Part shown: piece by piece, positions 22,051 to 34,090 of the stretch
Layout: every line of letters starts with the position of its first letter
How positions within the stretch are numbered: the first letter of the stretch is position 1
Translations under genes and position numbers: made by a program
The notes under the pieces: model-generated
Database searches by the model: none
Told to the model about the DNA's origin: nothing
The model's input: only the letters and a program-made list of their open reading frames with translations
DNA from: Eucalyptus grandis
Lineage: Eukaryota > Streptophyta > Magnoliopsida > Myrtales > Myrtaceae
Assembly: GCF_016545825.1 (NCBI RefSeq)
Contig: NC_052618.1
Span: 17,373,561-17,437,560, forward strand
Direction of reading: 5' to 3'
Length of the DNA stretch: 64,000 nt

Positions 22051-24220
22051 TGTCTTCCCAAAGAAAGTCCTCAAGGATTGCAAGCAGGGGACCACGTCAT
22101 ATGCATGAGGGTCCTACGCACTTCGATCGACTAAAGAAGAAGACTCTCCAAGGCAGTAGTAGAATCAACAACATTCTCAACCGCGCCATTCTTCTCAAGC
22201 TAGACCACAAGAGCCTCGGCAACAACAAGCGAGAGGAATAAATTATTGAGGATGTCGAATCTATAAGAACTCTTAAGCCTCGCATTTACTTTCAAACTTT
22301 ACACCACCTTGAATGAAGGTGGTTCTGCAATGACCTTTATTGATGAATTTTTTAGTGAGAAGGGGTACCAAAATGAAACCGATTTTTTAAGAACGATGGA
22401 ACGATTAAGAATTGCTCTTGTTGGTTTGGCAAAAAGGGCTTTTGCGAATTTTCCAAATGATTCACGTTTTGGAGGAGTTAATCAACCTGAGGGAAAAGAT
22501 GATGATGAAAAGATGTTCACTCATTTTAAGCCTAGGATGGGTGTTGCTACGAACATTCGTGGAAGAAGAGTGGATCTGTTTCGTTCGAGGAACACAAGCA
22601 AGTTTATTCTAAACCGCTGAAGTGTGGGGTGATGAAGCCAAGGAGTGTGGATTTTGATTTTCTTGATTCGTTGAACGTAAAGTTACGAGAGAAGTTTACT
22701 TTACTTCAACTTGAACAATTTTGCTCTGAGACAGTTGTAGCTCATCCAGAACTTACTACATATTTCTATTCCAATCTAAGTTTTTTAAAAACGAATAGAT
22801 TTTCCTTCGGTGTTAGAGACCAGGATTACGTGGTAGATTTGGACACTCTGGCTGATGTGATTAGAGTGGAGAGAGGGATTTTCCAATCAATCAGTGTGTC
22901 TATTGGTCATGCCACTATAGAGCTTGTTCGAGATAGAATTGTAGAAGGCTAGATTTCGTATTTGAGGATGAGTGCCTCTAATATCTTGCTCCATAAGATT
23001 GTGATTAATTGTCTCATACCTAAATCCACATCAAAGACTGATGTCTCCAATTCTGAAGCGAAGCTGATGTACGCCACCAACGATGATTACAAGTTCTCTC
23101 TGCCTCACACCATCATGTTTCACATATATAGGTCAATGGTAAAGGACAAGGGACAACTCCCTTATTCTGGACTTGTTACTCGTCTGTTTAGATATCTTAA
23201 CATTCAGCCTCCCAAAATTCTGTGTTCGAACCATTGGTCCAATGGTGGTGAGACTGAAAATGGTTTCAAAGATGTGTCTAAATGAGCTAAATAAGACTTT
23301 AGAGAAATTTAAGGAGAATGCCTCTGTCAAGACTCGACAAGACCCTGTGGCTGCAAAAAGAAAAGGCAAGGAGCCCATGACAGCTCCATTTAAGAAGAGG
23401 AGAGCACTCATCTTGCAGGATGAAGAGGATGAGGATGGCATAACTATCTCCGCTCTTGCCTTAAAGAACTTACAGCATCTTCTTCTAGAGACAGAGGATC
23501 AAGAGAACCAAGACAGAGAGGAGACAGAGTAGAGGAGTGAAGAAAGGGAAAAGATGAGGAAAGAAGAAGAAGACGGAAGAACAGAAGAAGAAGAAGAAGA
23601 AGAAGAAGAGCGAAGAGGAGAACAAATAGAAAGAAAAAGTCATGGTGATTCTTCAGCAAAGAAGAAAGACAAGATCATCGTGACATTGAAGATGAGCTAG
23701 AGCAAGAAGAGTACTTCTCTCCACCTAAAGGCACTGAAATAGGGGAGCACGATAAAAGAGGTACTTTTTCACTTGCTTTTACTAGTGATAATGTTAGTCG
23801 TTCTCCAGCCGATCCAGAGGATATGTATGCCTCTCACTTTCTTGAAGAAGTTAATGAGGCTTCATCTCCAAGCCTGGATGATCGTGCTGAAGTTCCATCA
23901 TCCGGCAACACTCAACAAACTGGTCATGCTAAAGCAAGCACTCAAATTGACAACTCGACGGACTTTAAAAGATTGCTTGAACTTCTTCTAGAGATCAAAG
24001 GTCAGGTTTATGCCTTTGGATGTGAATTTCAGATCATGCAGAATGCTCATCAAGCCACTTCAGTTTCTTTGCACGACCAAGTTCAAGCCCTTAATCTTCA
24101 AGTTCAAGCAAATGCAAAGGGTGAGGATTTAGCACAATGAAGGAAGATTTGAGAAAGCCGGAGGAGACTGTCAAGTCTATGAGAGATTTCCAGCTCATTG
24201 GCATTCCCAAACAATCTTAA
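22051..24220 (+). pseudogene. Extra 3' reading frame of second Sirevirus
   Basis: Begins at ATG 22051 (MSSQRKSSRIASRGPR, basic). A globular block follows with YFYSNLSFLKTNRFSFGVR (about 22753-22815) and LADVIRVERG (22846-22875). Next come RKGKEPMTAPFKKRRA (about 23358-23406), a Glu/Lys-rich tail (23480-23640), and a C-terminal part with SLHDQVQALNLQVQ, probably a coiled coil. Stops and shifts near 22200, 22620, 22950 and 23530 break it. Block order is identical to 9003-11132. The basic start and the KKRR cluster suggest a nuclear or nucleic-acid role; no membrane segment is visible. Confidence 0.7.
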
Positions 24221-24591
24221 TTTTATTCAATTCTCTTTATATTCTCTACTTTTTGCTATTGACAAAAAGAGGGGAGAAGTTGGTGTAGATTTGACTCTGG
24301 TTTTAATTAGTTGGTTTTGATTTTTTTTTTTTTTTATTGATTTTTTTACTTATCTGTGTTTGGATGGACTGGTTTGGACTATTTTGATCTTTTTAATGCT
24401 TGCAGTATCTTAAGCTATGTTGATGATTATGGTAAAGATAGTTGTTTTTACAGGACTAACTTGTTTTGTGGATGCAGAATCGCTACTATCTTTATCCTAA
24501 TTCACTTATCTTTTATGAGATATCTTGGTTTGCTTAAGTATTGTCTCGCAGGTCAAAAGTATCCAAATCTATAAGAAAGTTTTGTCACCAT

Positions 24592-24605
24592 AAAAAATGG
24601 GGAGC
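24592..24605 (+). other. Polypurine tract of second Sirevirus
   Basis: aaaaaatggggagc immediately before the LTR at 24607; one T interrupts the purine run. Confidence 0.75.
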
Positions 24606-24606
24606 T

Positions 24607-25559
24607 TGTTGGAGAAAACTTCCCTATTTGTTTTGAAGTTGACAAAGTGTTTCCATCAGTCTAGTCTAAAAACTTGCAGACTCTACTATCAAGTCTAAAG
24701 ACTTCTAGACTCAAGATTTAAAGTATGCCATAATTGACAATTTCAGATCGACGAAGAAAAGTTTTATCCATTGAAGAAGACTTATTCATATGCAAGTATA
24801 TCTTTAAGAATTTGATTGGTACGTTTGAAGAGGATGCCACGGCTAGAGATGGCATCTCGAAATATTTTATTCGTGTTAAAATTGATTTGAGTAATTTAGA
24901 TCCGTTGATTGGTGAAGTATACTTGGAAGATTCTGCTTATGGAAACCTAGATCCTGATTGTATGGGCGAGTAGGATTGGTGGGATATCATCATACTCCTT
25001 AAATAACTCGAGATCTCCCTAAATTGATTCTGTCCAACGGATTGATTGGATGAACTCCTTTGAAATGTGCCAACGGTTATGAAAACATGGAAGAATATAT
25101 AAGAAAGACGCTCTAGTTATTCGATAGTGTGCGTGATAGAAAAATTCCAAAGTCTAAAGCTCCTTATTCTTTATTGTTTCATTTGCTGAGCTTAAATTTG
25201 TACTCAAAAGAGAGATTAAATACTTGTGAGACTTTGAAGAAGTGTAGCGAAGTCTCTATACTGTGGAATCAAGGACATGAGCTGTAAAATCTCTTTTGGT
25301 TCTTAGTGGAATCCAGCTAGTAGACTGTCAGTGCGGGAAAGTGGACATAGGCTTGGTCTAAGACGAACTACTATAAACCTTGTGTCTTAATTTTCTATCC
25401 CTAATCTATTTACTTTAATTCGCAGCTCTGTATAATTGTCTATAGTCTTTTACATTTTCAGTCTATCACTCTTAAAAGTCAAATTAATTTGTTAAGTTTA
25501 GCGAAAACGTGTTTGAATACCTATTCACCCCCTTCTAGGTGCTCCTACTAGTCCTTTCA
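24607..25559 (+). repeat. 3' LTR of second Sirevirus
   Basis: 953 bp from tgttggagaaaact to gtcctttca. It shares ttgaagttgacaaa, tggaaacctagatcctgatt and cctattcacccccttctagg with the first element's LTRs, at clearly lower identity. Confidence 0.88.
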
Positions 25560-25564
25560 AAATC

Positions 25565-26157
25565 ATGGTGCCACACTAAGCAATCTCTCCACTGTTAGTA
25601 TCAGTATTAGCATTACAAGCTCTAGCATTTTCTAGCTTCAACATTTTTAACTATAAAAGATATTGCCCCAATATATAGCAGGATTCTAGAGTATACATCA
25701 TTAACAAGAAAATTATCTGTATGCCATTAGCAAAATGGGTGACCTACTGGGAAGTGTTTTTTTTTTAAACAAATTGTTTCTACACTTGAATTCTACTTCT
25801 TCTTCTTCTTCTTCTTTTTTATCAAACTCCACAATTCCATCAATCTCCCACTTGGAGGTTGATCTTTAAAGCGGCAATAATCTTTATAGTTTTCATTCAT
25901 CTTTATAGCCCAATTTGTCCTAATGGGGTGGTCCCCCTATTACTAACCATGGAATCCAACTGAGGTAATGCATAACCTTAATTTCTTAGTGGTGACAACC
26001 TTTGTTGATATATCTGCTACATTTTCTGCACCCAAAAAAAAAACTTTTTCATCGACAATGTCCCGTCATCTACAAACTAACGAAATTGATGATACTTTAA
26101 CTCGATGTTTTTGTTCTTAAATGAAATATTGAATTCTTTGCAAGACAGATAGCACTC
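25565..26157 (-). pseudogene. Remnant of a minus-strand copia element: RNase H end, PPT, LTR start
   Basis: On the minus strand, 26157-25935 reads SAICLAKNS, then ENVADISTKVVTTKKLRLC and ITSVGFHG before stops: the C-terminus of a copia RNase H, with a run of T expanded near 26040. A PPT-like ccaagtgggagat follows (25856-25843), and the LTR starts TGATGG at 25842, running down to the Sirevirus LTR boundary. A similar LTR start occurs at 30649. The rest of pol is missing. Confidence 0.6.
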
Positions 26158-29100
26158 TAAGAGCCTATTTGTTTATTTTTGTTTATGTTCTCCGAAACAA
26201 AAATTTATATTCTTTGTTCCGGAAAACAAAAAAGAACATAAACACGTTTGCTAAAACTTTTGTTCCCAAGAATAGATTTGGAATAGAAACAAGAAGTATA
26301 AAAGTTGCTTTGGGCGCGTTTTGGTAACAATTTTGTTCTCAAGAACAGATTTACGATCGAAATGATTCTTTTTAATTATGTTCCTAAGAACAATTTCGAG
26401 AAAAAACGTGTTTCATAATTGTACAAAAAAATTTTATTCTGGAATTTAAAATAAAAATAAAAATGTGTTTGGTAACTACATAAAATTTATATTTCAATTC
26501 TAAAATTCTATCAAATTATAGAAATTCTATTAATTAATTATATTTATACTAAGTAATAAGCATATTAAATAATCAAATTTTTATTAAATAGTAAATAATA
26601 AACTATGGTATAAACTATAAATATAAATACTAAATAATAAATTAAAATAATAAATTAAATATGTATTATATATATAGCAAAATTTTCATTTATACTTCAA
26701 ATTATTTTTTTATTTTTTAAATAATTTTATTAATTTTTTTCCTTTTTTTCCTTTTTTTTTCCTTTCTTCCTCACTTCTTCTTCTTCTTCTCCTCCTCCTC
26801 CTCCTCCTCCTCCTCCTTCTTTTTTTCTATTTTTCCTTTCTTATTAATTTTTTCCCTTTTTTTTTTTTTTTTTCCTTTCTTCTTCTTCTTCTTCTTCTTC
26901 TTCTTCTTCTTCTTCTCGCTTCTTCTCCTCTTTCTTCTCCTTCTTCTTCTTCTCCTTTTTTTGCTTTTCTTCTCCTTCTTCTTCTTCTTCTCCCTTTTTT
27001 TTTTTGTTTGTTTTTCCTTTCTTCCCCCCTTCTCCTTCTCCATCTCCTCTTGCTCCTCCTTCTCTTTCTGCTCCTCATCCTCCTTCTCCTCCTCCTCCTT
27101 CTCCTTTTATTTTTCTTTTTTTTTTTCCTTTCTTCCTCCCCTTCTTCTCCTTTCTCCTTCTCCTCTTTCTCCTCCTCCTCCTCCTCCTTCTCCTTCTCTC
27201 CTTCCTTCTGCTTCTCATGCTTCTCCTTCTCCTCCTCCTCCTTCTCCTTCTCCTTCTTCATCATCTTCTCCTCCTCCTCCTTCTTCTCCTTCTACTTCGT
27301 CTTCTTCTTCTTCTCCTCCTCCTTCTCCTCCTTCTCCTTCTTCTTCTGCTTCTTCTTCTTCTCCTTTTTTTTTCGTTTTTTCTTCTCCTTCTTCTCATTA
27401 TTCTTATTCTGCTTCTTCTTCTCCTTTTTATTTTTATTTTTTTTCCTTTCTTCCTTCTCTTTCTCCCGCTTCTCCTCCTTCTTCTCCGGCTTCTTCTTCT
27501 CCTCTACTTCTTCTTCATCTCCTTCTCCCGCTTCTCCTTCTCCTTCTCCTTCTCCCCTTCTCTTTCGCTTCTTCTTCTCCTTTTTTTGCTTTTTTTCCTT
27601 TCTTCCTCCCCTTCTTTTTCTTCTTCTTCTTCTTCTCCTTCTCCTTCTCTTGCTTCTCCTTCTCATTCTCCTTCTCCTCCATTTCCTCATTTTCCTTCTC
27701 CTTCTCCTCCTCCTACTTCTTCTGCTTCTTCTTCTCCTCTTCTTCTCCTCCTCCTTATGCTTCTCCTTCTGCTTCTTACGCCGCTTCTCCTTCTTCTCCT
27801 TCTGCTCTTTCTCTTGCTTCTTCTCATTTTCCTTCTCCTCCTTCTCCTCCTCATTCTCCTTCCCCTTCTTTGGCTTCGTCTTCTTCTCCTCCTCCATCTT
27901 CTTCTCCTCCTTCTCCTTCTACTTCTCCTCCTCCTCCTCCTCCTCCTCCTTCTTCTTCTTCTTCTTCTTCTCCTTTTTTTTTGCATTTTTTCCTTTCTTC
28001 CCCTCCTCCTCGCCCCTCGTCCTCCTTTTCCTTCTCCTTCTCCTCCTTCTCCTCCTTCTCTTTCTCCTTCCGCTTCTTCTTCTTATGCTTTTTTTTTTCG
28101 CTTTTTTTCCCTTTCTTCCTCTCCTACTTCTCCTCCTACTTCTCCTTCTTCTCCTTCTCCTTCTCCTCCTTCTCCTCCTTCTCCTGCTTCTCCTACTTCT
28201 TCCGCCTCTCTTTCTCCTCTTTTCTTCTTCTCCTTCTCCCGCTTCTCTTTCTCCTTCTCCTCCTTCTCCTTCGCTTTCGCTTCTTCTTCTTCTTCTTCTT
28301 CTTCTTCTTCTTTCCGCTTCTTCTCCTTCTCCTTCGCTCCTTCTCCTGCTCCCTCTCCTTCTTCTTCTTCTTCTTTGCTGTCTTCTTCTCCTCCTTCTCC
28401 TTCTCCTTCTCCTTCTTCTTTTCCTCCTTCTCCTTCTACTTTCTTTTTTTTTTTTTTTTTTTTTGCTTTTTATTCTCCTTCTTCTCCTTTTTCTTCTTAT
28501 TTTTCCTTTCTTACTCCCCTTCTTCTACTTCTACTTCTCCTCATCCTCCTCCTCCTCCCGCTTCTCCTCCTCCTTCTTCTTCTCCTTCCTCTCCTTCTTC
28601 TTTTGCTGCTTCTCCTCATTCTTCTCCTTCTCCTCCTTCTCCTCCTTCTCTTCCTTTTTCTTCTACTTCTTCTCCTCCTTCTCCTTCTTCTCCCGTTTCT
28701 TCTCCCACTTCTCCTTCTTTCCTTCTCCTCCTTCTCCTCCTCCTCCTCCTTTTGCTTCTTCTTTTGCTTCCTCCTCCTCCTTCTTCCTTCTACTTCTCAT
28801 CCTTCTTCTTCCTTCTTCTTCTCCTCTTTCTCCTTCTCCTTCTCCTTCTCCTTCTTCTGCTTCTTCTTCTTCTTCTCCTTTTTTTTCGCTTTTTTTGTTC
28901 ATTTCTTCCTCCCTTCTTCTCCTTCTCCTCCTCCTGCTTCTCCTGCTTCTCCTCCTCCTTTTCCTTCTGCTTGTGCTTCTCTTTCTTTTCCTTCTTCTCC
29001 TTCTTCTCCTCCCGCTTCTCCCTCTCCTTCTCCTCCTCCTCCTCCTTCTCCTTCGCTCCTTCTCCTCCTTCTCCTTCTCCTTCCGCTTCTTCTTTTGCTT

Positions 29101-30420
29101 CCTCCTCCTCTCCTCCTCCTTCTTCTTTCTTCGCTTCTCCTCCTTCTTCTTCTCCTCCTTCTCCTCCTTCTTCTTCTCCTCCTTCTCCTCCTTCTCCTTC
29201 TCCTTTTTCTTTTCTGCTTCTTCTTCTTCTCCTTTTTTTTCCTTTCTTCCTCCCCTTCTTCTCCTTCTCCTCCTCCTACTTCACCTGCTTCTCCTCCTCC
29301 TTCTCCTTCTTCTTCTCGCTCCTCCTCCTCCTCCTCCTCCTCCTCCTCCTCCTTCTTCTTCTCCTTCTTCCCTTCCCGCTTCTCCTTCTCCTCCTCCCGC
29401 TTCTCCTCTTTCTTCCCTTCTACTTCTCCTTCTCCTTTGCTTCTCCTTCTCCTCCTTCTTCTTCTGCTTCTTCTTTTGCTTCCTCCTCCTCCTCCTCCTC
29501 CTTCTTCTGCTCCTCCTTCTCCTCCTTCTTCTTCCTTCTTCTCCTCCTCCTGCTCCTCCTTCTTCTCCTTCTCCTTCCTCTTCTTCTTCTTCTTCCCCTC
29601 CCTCTTCTTCTTCTCCTTCTTCTTCTCCTTCTACTCCTCCTTCTTCTCCTACTTCTTCTTCTTCCACTTCTTATTCTTCTTCTTCTATTGCTTCTCCTTC
29701 TTCTTCTACTTTGCTTCTCCTTCTTCTCCTTCGCTCCTTCTTCTTCTTCTTCTCCTTTTTTTTTTTTTTTTTTTCCTTTCTTCCTCCCTTTCTTCTTCTT
29801 CTTCTTCTTCTTCTTCTTCTTCTTCTTCTTCTTCTTCTTCTTCTTCTTCTTCTTCTTCTTGATGTAAGCTGGCTACCCTCACCGAAGTGTCCCTAGGCAA
29901 GACCATGCCTTGTCGACCGAACCTCGCCAGCAGCGGGGCACCCAACCATGGTTGAGCCAAGCCTCACCGACCAGGCGAGGCTTGCCAATGGCCGGGGAGG
30001 CCCGCCTCACCCTGTGTTTTGGGCGAGCCTCCAACAAGCTCACCGGTAGTTGAGTCGGCCTCCGACGAGCTCGCCGGCAACCAACGGCAATGGGTGGCGA
30101 ACGGTGGTGTCGGCGGGGTGGCGGCGATGGCAAACGGCAATGGCGGTGACAGCGACACTTGAAGAACAAGAGAGGAAAAATAATAAAATAAGAAAGATAA
30201 GGAAAAAATGAAAAATTAGGTAGATTTGATTTTAGAATTGTTCTCAAGAACAAAGAATCAACTTTTTTTTATTCTTGATTCTACTCAAAATCTGTTCTCA
30301 TGAACAAATTTGTTACTAGGAACAAAAATTTTACCAAACGCGATTATGTTTCAAAACAACTCTCGGAAAAAAAAAATTAGAATCGGGTATTGTTTAGATG
30401 ATTACCAAATAGCCCCTTAG
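26157..30420. mobile_element. TIR DNA element expanded by a polypyrimidine tract
   Basis: The left end ctaagagcctatttgtttat (26157) and the right end attaccaaatagccccttag (30401-30420) are inverted repeats. Further inside, both arms share ttgttctcaagaacaaa-like words (26330 and 30238) and aacaaaaattttaccaaacg/cgtttgctaaaacttttgtt (26240-26270 and 30320-30345). No transposase is present. GC-rich sequence (29862-30150) and the 3.1-kb pyrimidine tract fill the middle. No target duplication could be fixed. Confidence 0.6.
26730..29861. repeat. 3.1-kb homopyrimidine/homopurine tract
   Basis: Nearly pure C/T on the plus strand, built of ctt, cct and ctc triplets with only isolated purines (mostly as gctt, cgctt, tact, catt). 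A block of T(7-20) followed by cctttcttcc recurs near 26760, 26872, 27016, 27126, 27442, 27598, 27990, 28108, 28505, 29238 and 29775, giving a coarse higher-order repeat of roughly 110-540 bp. It is open in several frames for over 950 codons, but this is a composition effect. Such tracts can form intramolecular triplex (H-DNA). Confidence 0.97.
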
Positions 30421-30439
30421 AAACCTCCTCCAATTCAAT

Positions 30440-30649
30440 CTATCTAATCTCTGTTGTTTGTTTCTTTGCATTAGATTCTACCACAGGTCTACCCTTATAC
30501 AATATGTTTTCATAAAATGCAATATCATTAGTTCTTACAAAAAAATTACATGTATGCCATTAGTAGGATTGTTGGGAAGTGTCTGTCTAAAGCAAACTGT
30601 TTCTATGCTTGAATTTTATTTTTCTCTACTAAACTCCACAACTCCATCA
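30440..30649 (-). repeat. Second copy of the degraded copia LTR start
   Basis: Minus strand from TGATGGAGTTGTGGAG (30649) downwards matches the LTR start at 25842 (TGATGGAATTGTGGAG). They share aagcatagaaacagtttg-like and ggcatacatgtaattt words. Probably the other LTR of the same gutted element. Confidence 0.45.
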
Positions 30650-32440
30650 ACAAAGACATGCATAACAATTGATATTAAAACACCACTTCAATTTCATTCA
30701 CGTAAACATACATTCCTACACTAAGCCGCAAGACAAATAGGTCAACAATCACTTCACCCCTTATAACTCCCAACATGCATCAACAAATAATACAATGTTA
30801 ATGGAAGTACCTCATATTTCACAACATGCGCTACCATAACACCACATTAGTTAACAAACAATCAAGTTATACTAGGCCTAAATCCTCAAGTCCCTAATAA
30901 AATCATCAAGCTATCATGATCAACCTATCGAAGGGCCGCCCTCGAGTGAAATAGGCTTAGAGGTATTTACTCAAGAGATGATCTTAATAGTCTATTTGAA
31001 AATATAATTTGAGTATATTATCTTGACAACCACCTTAAAAAAAGGTTTGTCAATCAAGAGTGTGCACTCTCCTAGGTCCATACCTCATGTGGCAAGGGAT
31101 TTGCAATTTAAATTCAAATTGATCTTGGAAATTATATGTAAGAAGTCGCCACTAGCCTAATGAGATTAACTAGAAACCAAATGAGATATAGGAGAATACC
31201 TCACTATCTATGCAACTAGAGTTTTAGGGATCGGAGACTTGATTACATTGACCATCCAACTAGTGCCTTTTCAGTATCCAAACTTGACTATTTGTCAAAG
31301 TAATCTTTTTACCAGTCAAAGATCCTAAAATTCATCCTAATCATTCTAAGAAAAGAAGAAGAACAATCGATGTATTGAAAGAGCACAATCAAATAAAATC
31401 AAAATAAAAGTGCGCAAATAACGACCTAACATTGTCTTTGAAAAAGAAAGCTTCAAAAACCCTATTGTAAAGCCCTAAAGGCTCATTTAAATTTTAAGTT
31501 CAATTTTTCAAAAGATTTTTTATATTTCTTTTTATGTTAGACTAGTTCCAAACTCAAGTTAACACTAAAATCTACTAAAACTACTCAAGTTGTAATTTCT
31601 AAACTTAGTCTAAATTTTTGAATTTTTTCGGAACTTTTCATTATTTTGAAGTTTTAAATCTTTTTTAATCTAGAAAATGGGACTCGGATCGGGTGAAGGG
31701 ACTCGATCGATTCGTGAGTCTAACCCGGACCCTGGAGGTCTGGGTTGGGTCTAAAATTTGGACTGAGCTTTAGGGGCAAGTTTGAATATGGCCATTATCT
31801 AATCCTATTTCATCCGATCCATGAATCTCCTGACCCAGCCTACATCTCTACCCGGCCCCACCTTTAGCCCGGCTTTTTTTTTTTTTGTCATTTTCTATTT
31901 CGTTCTCTTCTTTAAAAACAAAAAATCTGCTCACCTTTATTTTATATATTTTCTTTTTACTTCTTTTTATATTTTTTTATCACCACGTCTTCTTCCCCAA
32001 CACGACTTCTTTCTTTTTATCGAGAGCGTCTTCTTCGGACGAACTCTCACTAAAAACATCCTTCCCCTCAATGTCTATCAGCGCCGGCAACCATCACCGG
32101 ATCTCCATCACAGTCTCGGTTTACAACATAACCAATTTCATTATCGGCCTCCATTCCCTGCCAAATCACCATCACACACAAGCCATAATCACCCAAACGC
32201 AGAGCACAGAAACAGAAACATTCTTGGATAAACAAGTGCTACGATCAAACCGATGCCTCTGAGCTTAGAGAAGGATGCTTGGACCATCTGTTTTAATGTT
32301 GATTCCTCTCATCAGTGGCCATCATCGAACACAGCAAAGAAACATGGCAATACAAAGAAAAGACGCGAAGAACAAAGCATATTCAGAATCAATTAATGAT
32401 GATGAAAGTTAACCCGAATTGAATCAATGTACTAAGAAAT
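30650..32440. other. No gene recognised
   Basis: AT-rich DNA with a moderately GC-rich patch (31680-31860). Open frames at 31821-32262 are low-complexity (F-rich) and have no domain or homologue that I can recognise. Confidence 0.5.
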
Positions 32441-32903
32441 TGTAGGGTAGAGATTCGGGAAACGGATCCCCAAAATAGTGATTCGACACAGAATCGAACG
32501 TAAATGTAGCGGAAGCAAGCCCAAGAAATTCATGAATCACCGATTCTAAGGCACATCACATAAACAAACGTACCTTTGTTTCCACAGACTAAAACCCGGT
32601 GTTGCGAATCAAAGAGGAATAATCCACGCCGTTCTTCAGAGGATTCTTCTTTACTGTTCTTCGGGAGAAAGCAGGGTGAGAGGACGTAACTTCTGAGAGA
32701 GGACATGCTTACCGAGAGAGAGCGTAATCTCTCTTTTTTATCAAAATGCGTACCCTTTCGATCTCAGATAACCGCCTCTCTTAATTTTTTTCTTTATCTA
32801 TAATAATTTCCTCCATGAGCCCTCAACTCACGGGCCGAGCCTTTTGGACCCAACATGGGCGAATGGGCCAACTCAGGCCCATCAAAAAGAAAAAAATCCA
32901 TCA
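32441..32903 (-). repeat. 3' LTR of minus-strand copia element
   Basis: Starts tgtagggtagagattcgg and ends aaaaatccatca in plus orientation; partner of 39351-39815. Confidence 0.93.
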
Positions 32904-32913
32904 TCTCCCACTC
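32904..32913 (-). other. Polypurine tract of minus-strand copia element
   Basis: Minus-strand gagtgggaga directly abuts the 3' LTR. Confidence 0.8.
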
Positions 32914-33209
32914 ACACATGGTGGGCCATAACCAACATGGGCGGACGGGCCCTACTTAGGCCTATCAGAGAAAAATCCATCATAAACTCCCACTTAACAT
33001 GGTGGGCCAAACAGAATCATCTTTTCCTCACTGCAACATTCATACTGGTGAATAGTCCGTGCGACCAGCATACTTTGAGAGCTCGTTGCCATACATATAT
33101 TAGGAATATATAGCAACTCATAATGGGCATCACATCCTGAGTAAATTTAGTATGCAGTACCCTAGATCGATCGATCACATTTATATCTCTCTTAATCTCT
33201 TTTAAATAA

Positions 33210-33211
<2 letters not shown>

Positions 33212-33243
<32 letters not shown>
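33212..33243. repeat. (AT)n microsatellite
   Basis: Sixteen AT dinucleotides in the 3' non-coding part of the copia element. Confidence 0.97.
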
Positions 33244-33246
<3 letters not shown>

Positions 33247-34090
33247 ATTCACAATTATGATTATCCCAAAGATAGTCATAATTGGTTAACCAGTGAATAC
33301 AAAACTATAATGTGATTCTCCAAATTCGATCTTCCTCTTTCCTTCAAACTCTCAATTTCAGTTCAGCTTGCTTTTCTAGAAATATCCCATTAGATCGAAT
33401 CAACTCATGACCATTGGTAATATCCTAAGATTAAAAAAAAACATTAAATAGAAATCTTGAGAATAAGTAAAAGTCATGAGGGCACTAAAATTGAGGAACT
33501 CTTTTTCTCAAGAGTCTCACATGGCATAAAAGTTGAGATCAAACTTTTGTCACTCTTATTAGTCGTCTCATGCATACGTAGTATGAAATACGTATTACGG
33601 TATTAACTCCTTTCCCATGAAGCGTATGTCTACACCTTCAATACCGTACAGATGATAGTTCAGACATACCCAATGTCTAACTTGAGTTCACGTATCTACT
33701 CATTCACAAAATTCATCAAAACTCACATCTGGCATCTTAGACAGATAAAGTAAAATATGTGGGGTATTTTACTTTCAGACATAGTAAATATTATATCATC
33801 ATCTTAACACTTAGTTAATGCGACATATTTATTTTAAGCACAAGCTCTCGATTATCACCTAGATAATAAGCTTAAAAACCGTCTCATCTCTATTTATCAC
33901 ACAGTAAATAGAGGCGATTACCCGTGTGAGTGGGCTAATCTTTTATCTGTCCGATATACTTTCTCAACTTAATATAATGCACTGAGCATTAAGATGCATA
34001 AACATCAAACAAAGATTCATAGGCATTAATGATGAAAAACACAAATTCATTAAATGTGAACACTTTAGGGAAATTACAATATTCAGTACA

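Larger units (their letters stand above)
20366..25559 (+). mobile_element. 5'-truncated Sirevirus-type copia element
   Basis: Begins abruptly inside reverse transcriptase (KNFKLFQMDVQSAFLNG, homologous to 7350 in the first element). It continues through RNase H, the extra 3' frame, a PPT and one complete LTR ending TTTCA at 25559. No 5' LTR or PBS is present. It is clearly a relative of the first element but an older or distinct subfamily: LTR sequences differ substantially although gene order is the same. There is no target duplication, as expected for a truncated copy. Confidence 0.9.

Noticed and set aside
26961..29896. Three overlapping plus-strand open frames of more than 950 codons (F/S/L/P-rich) and K/E/R-rich minus-strand frames
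   Set aside because: Pure consequence of the polypyrimidine tract: C/T-only codons cannot form stops. No start context, domain or complexity.
31821..32262. F-rich frames of 125-136 codons
   Set aside because: Low complexity, overlapping frames, no signal peptide or homology that I recognise.
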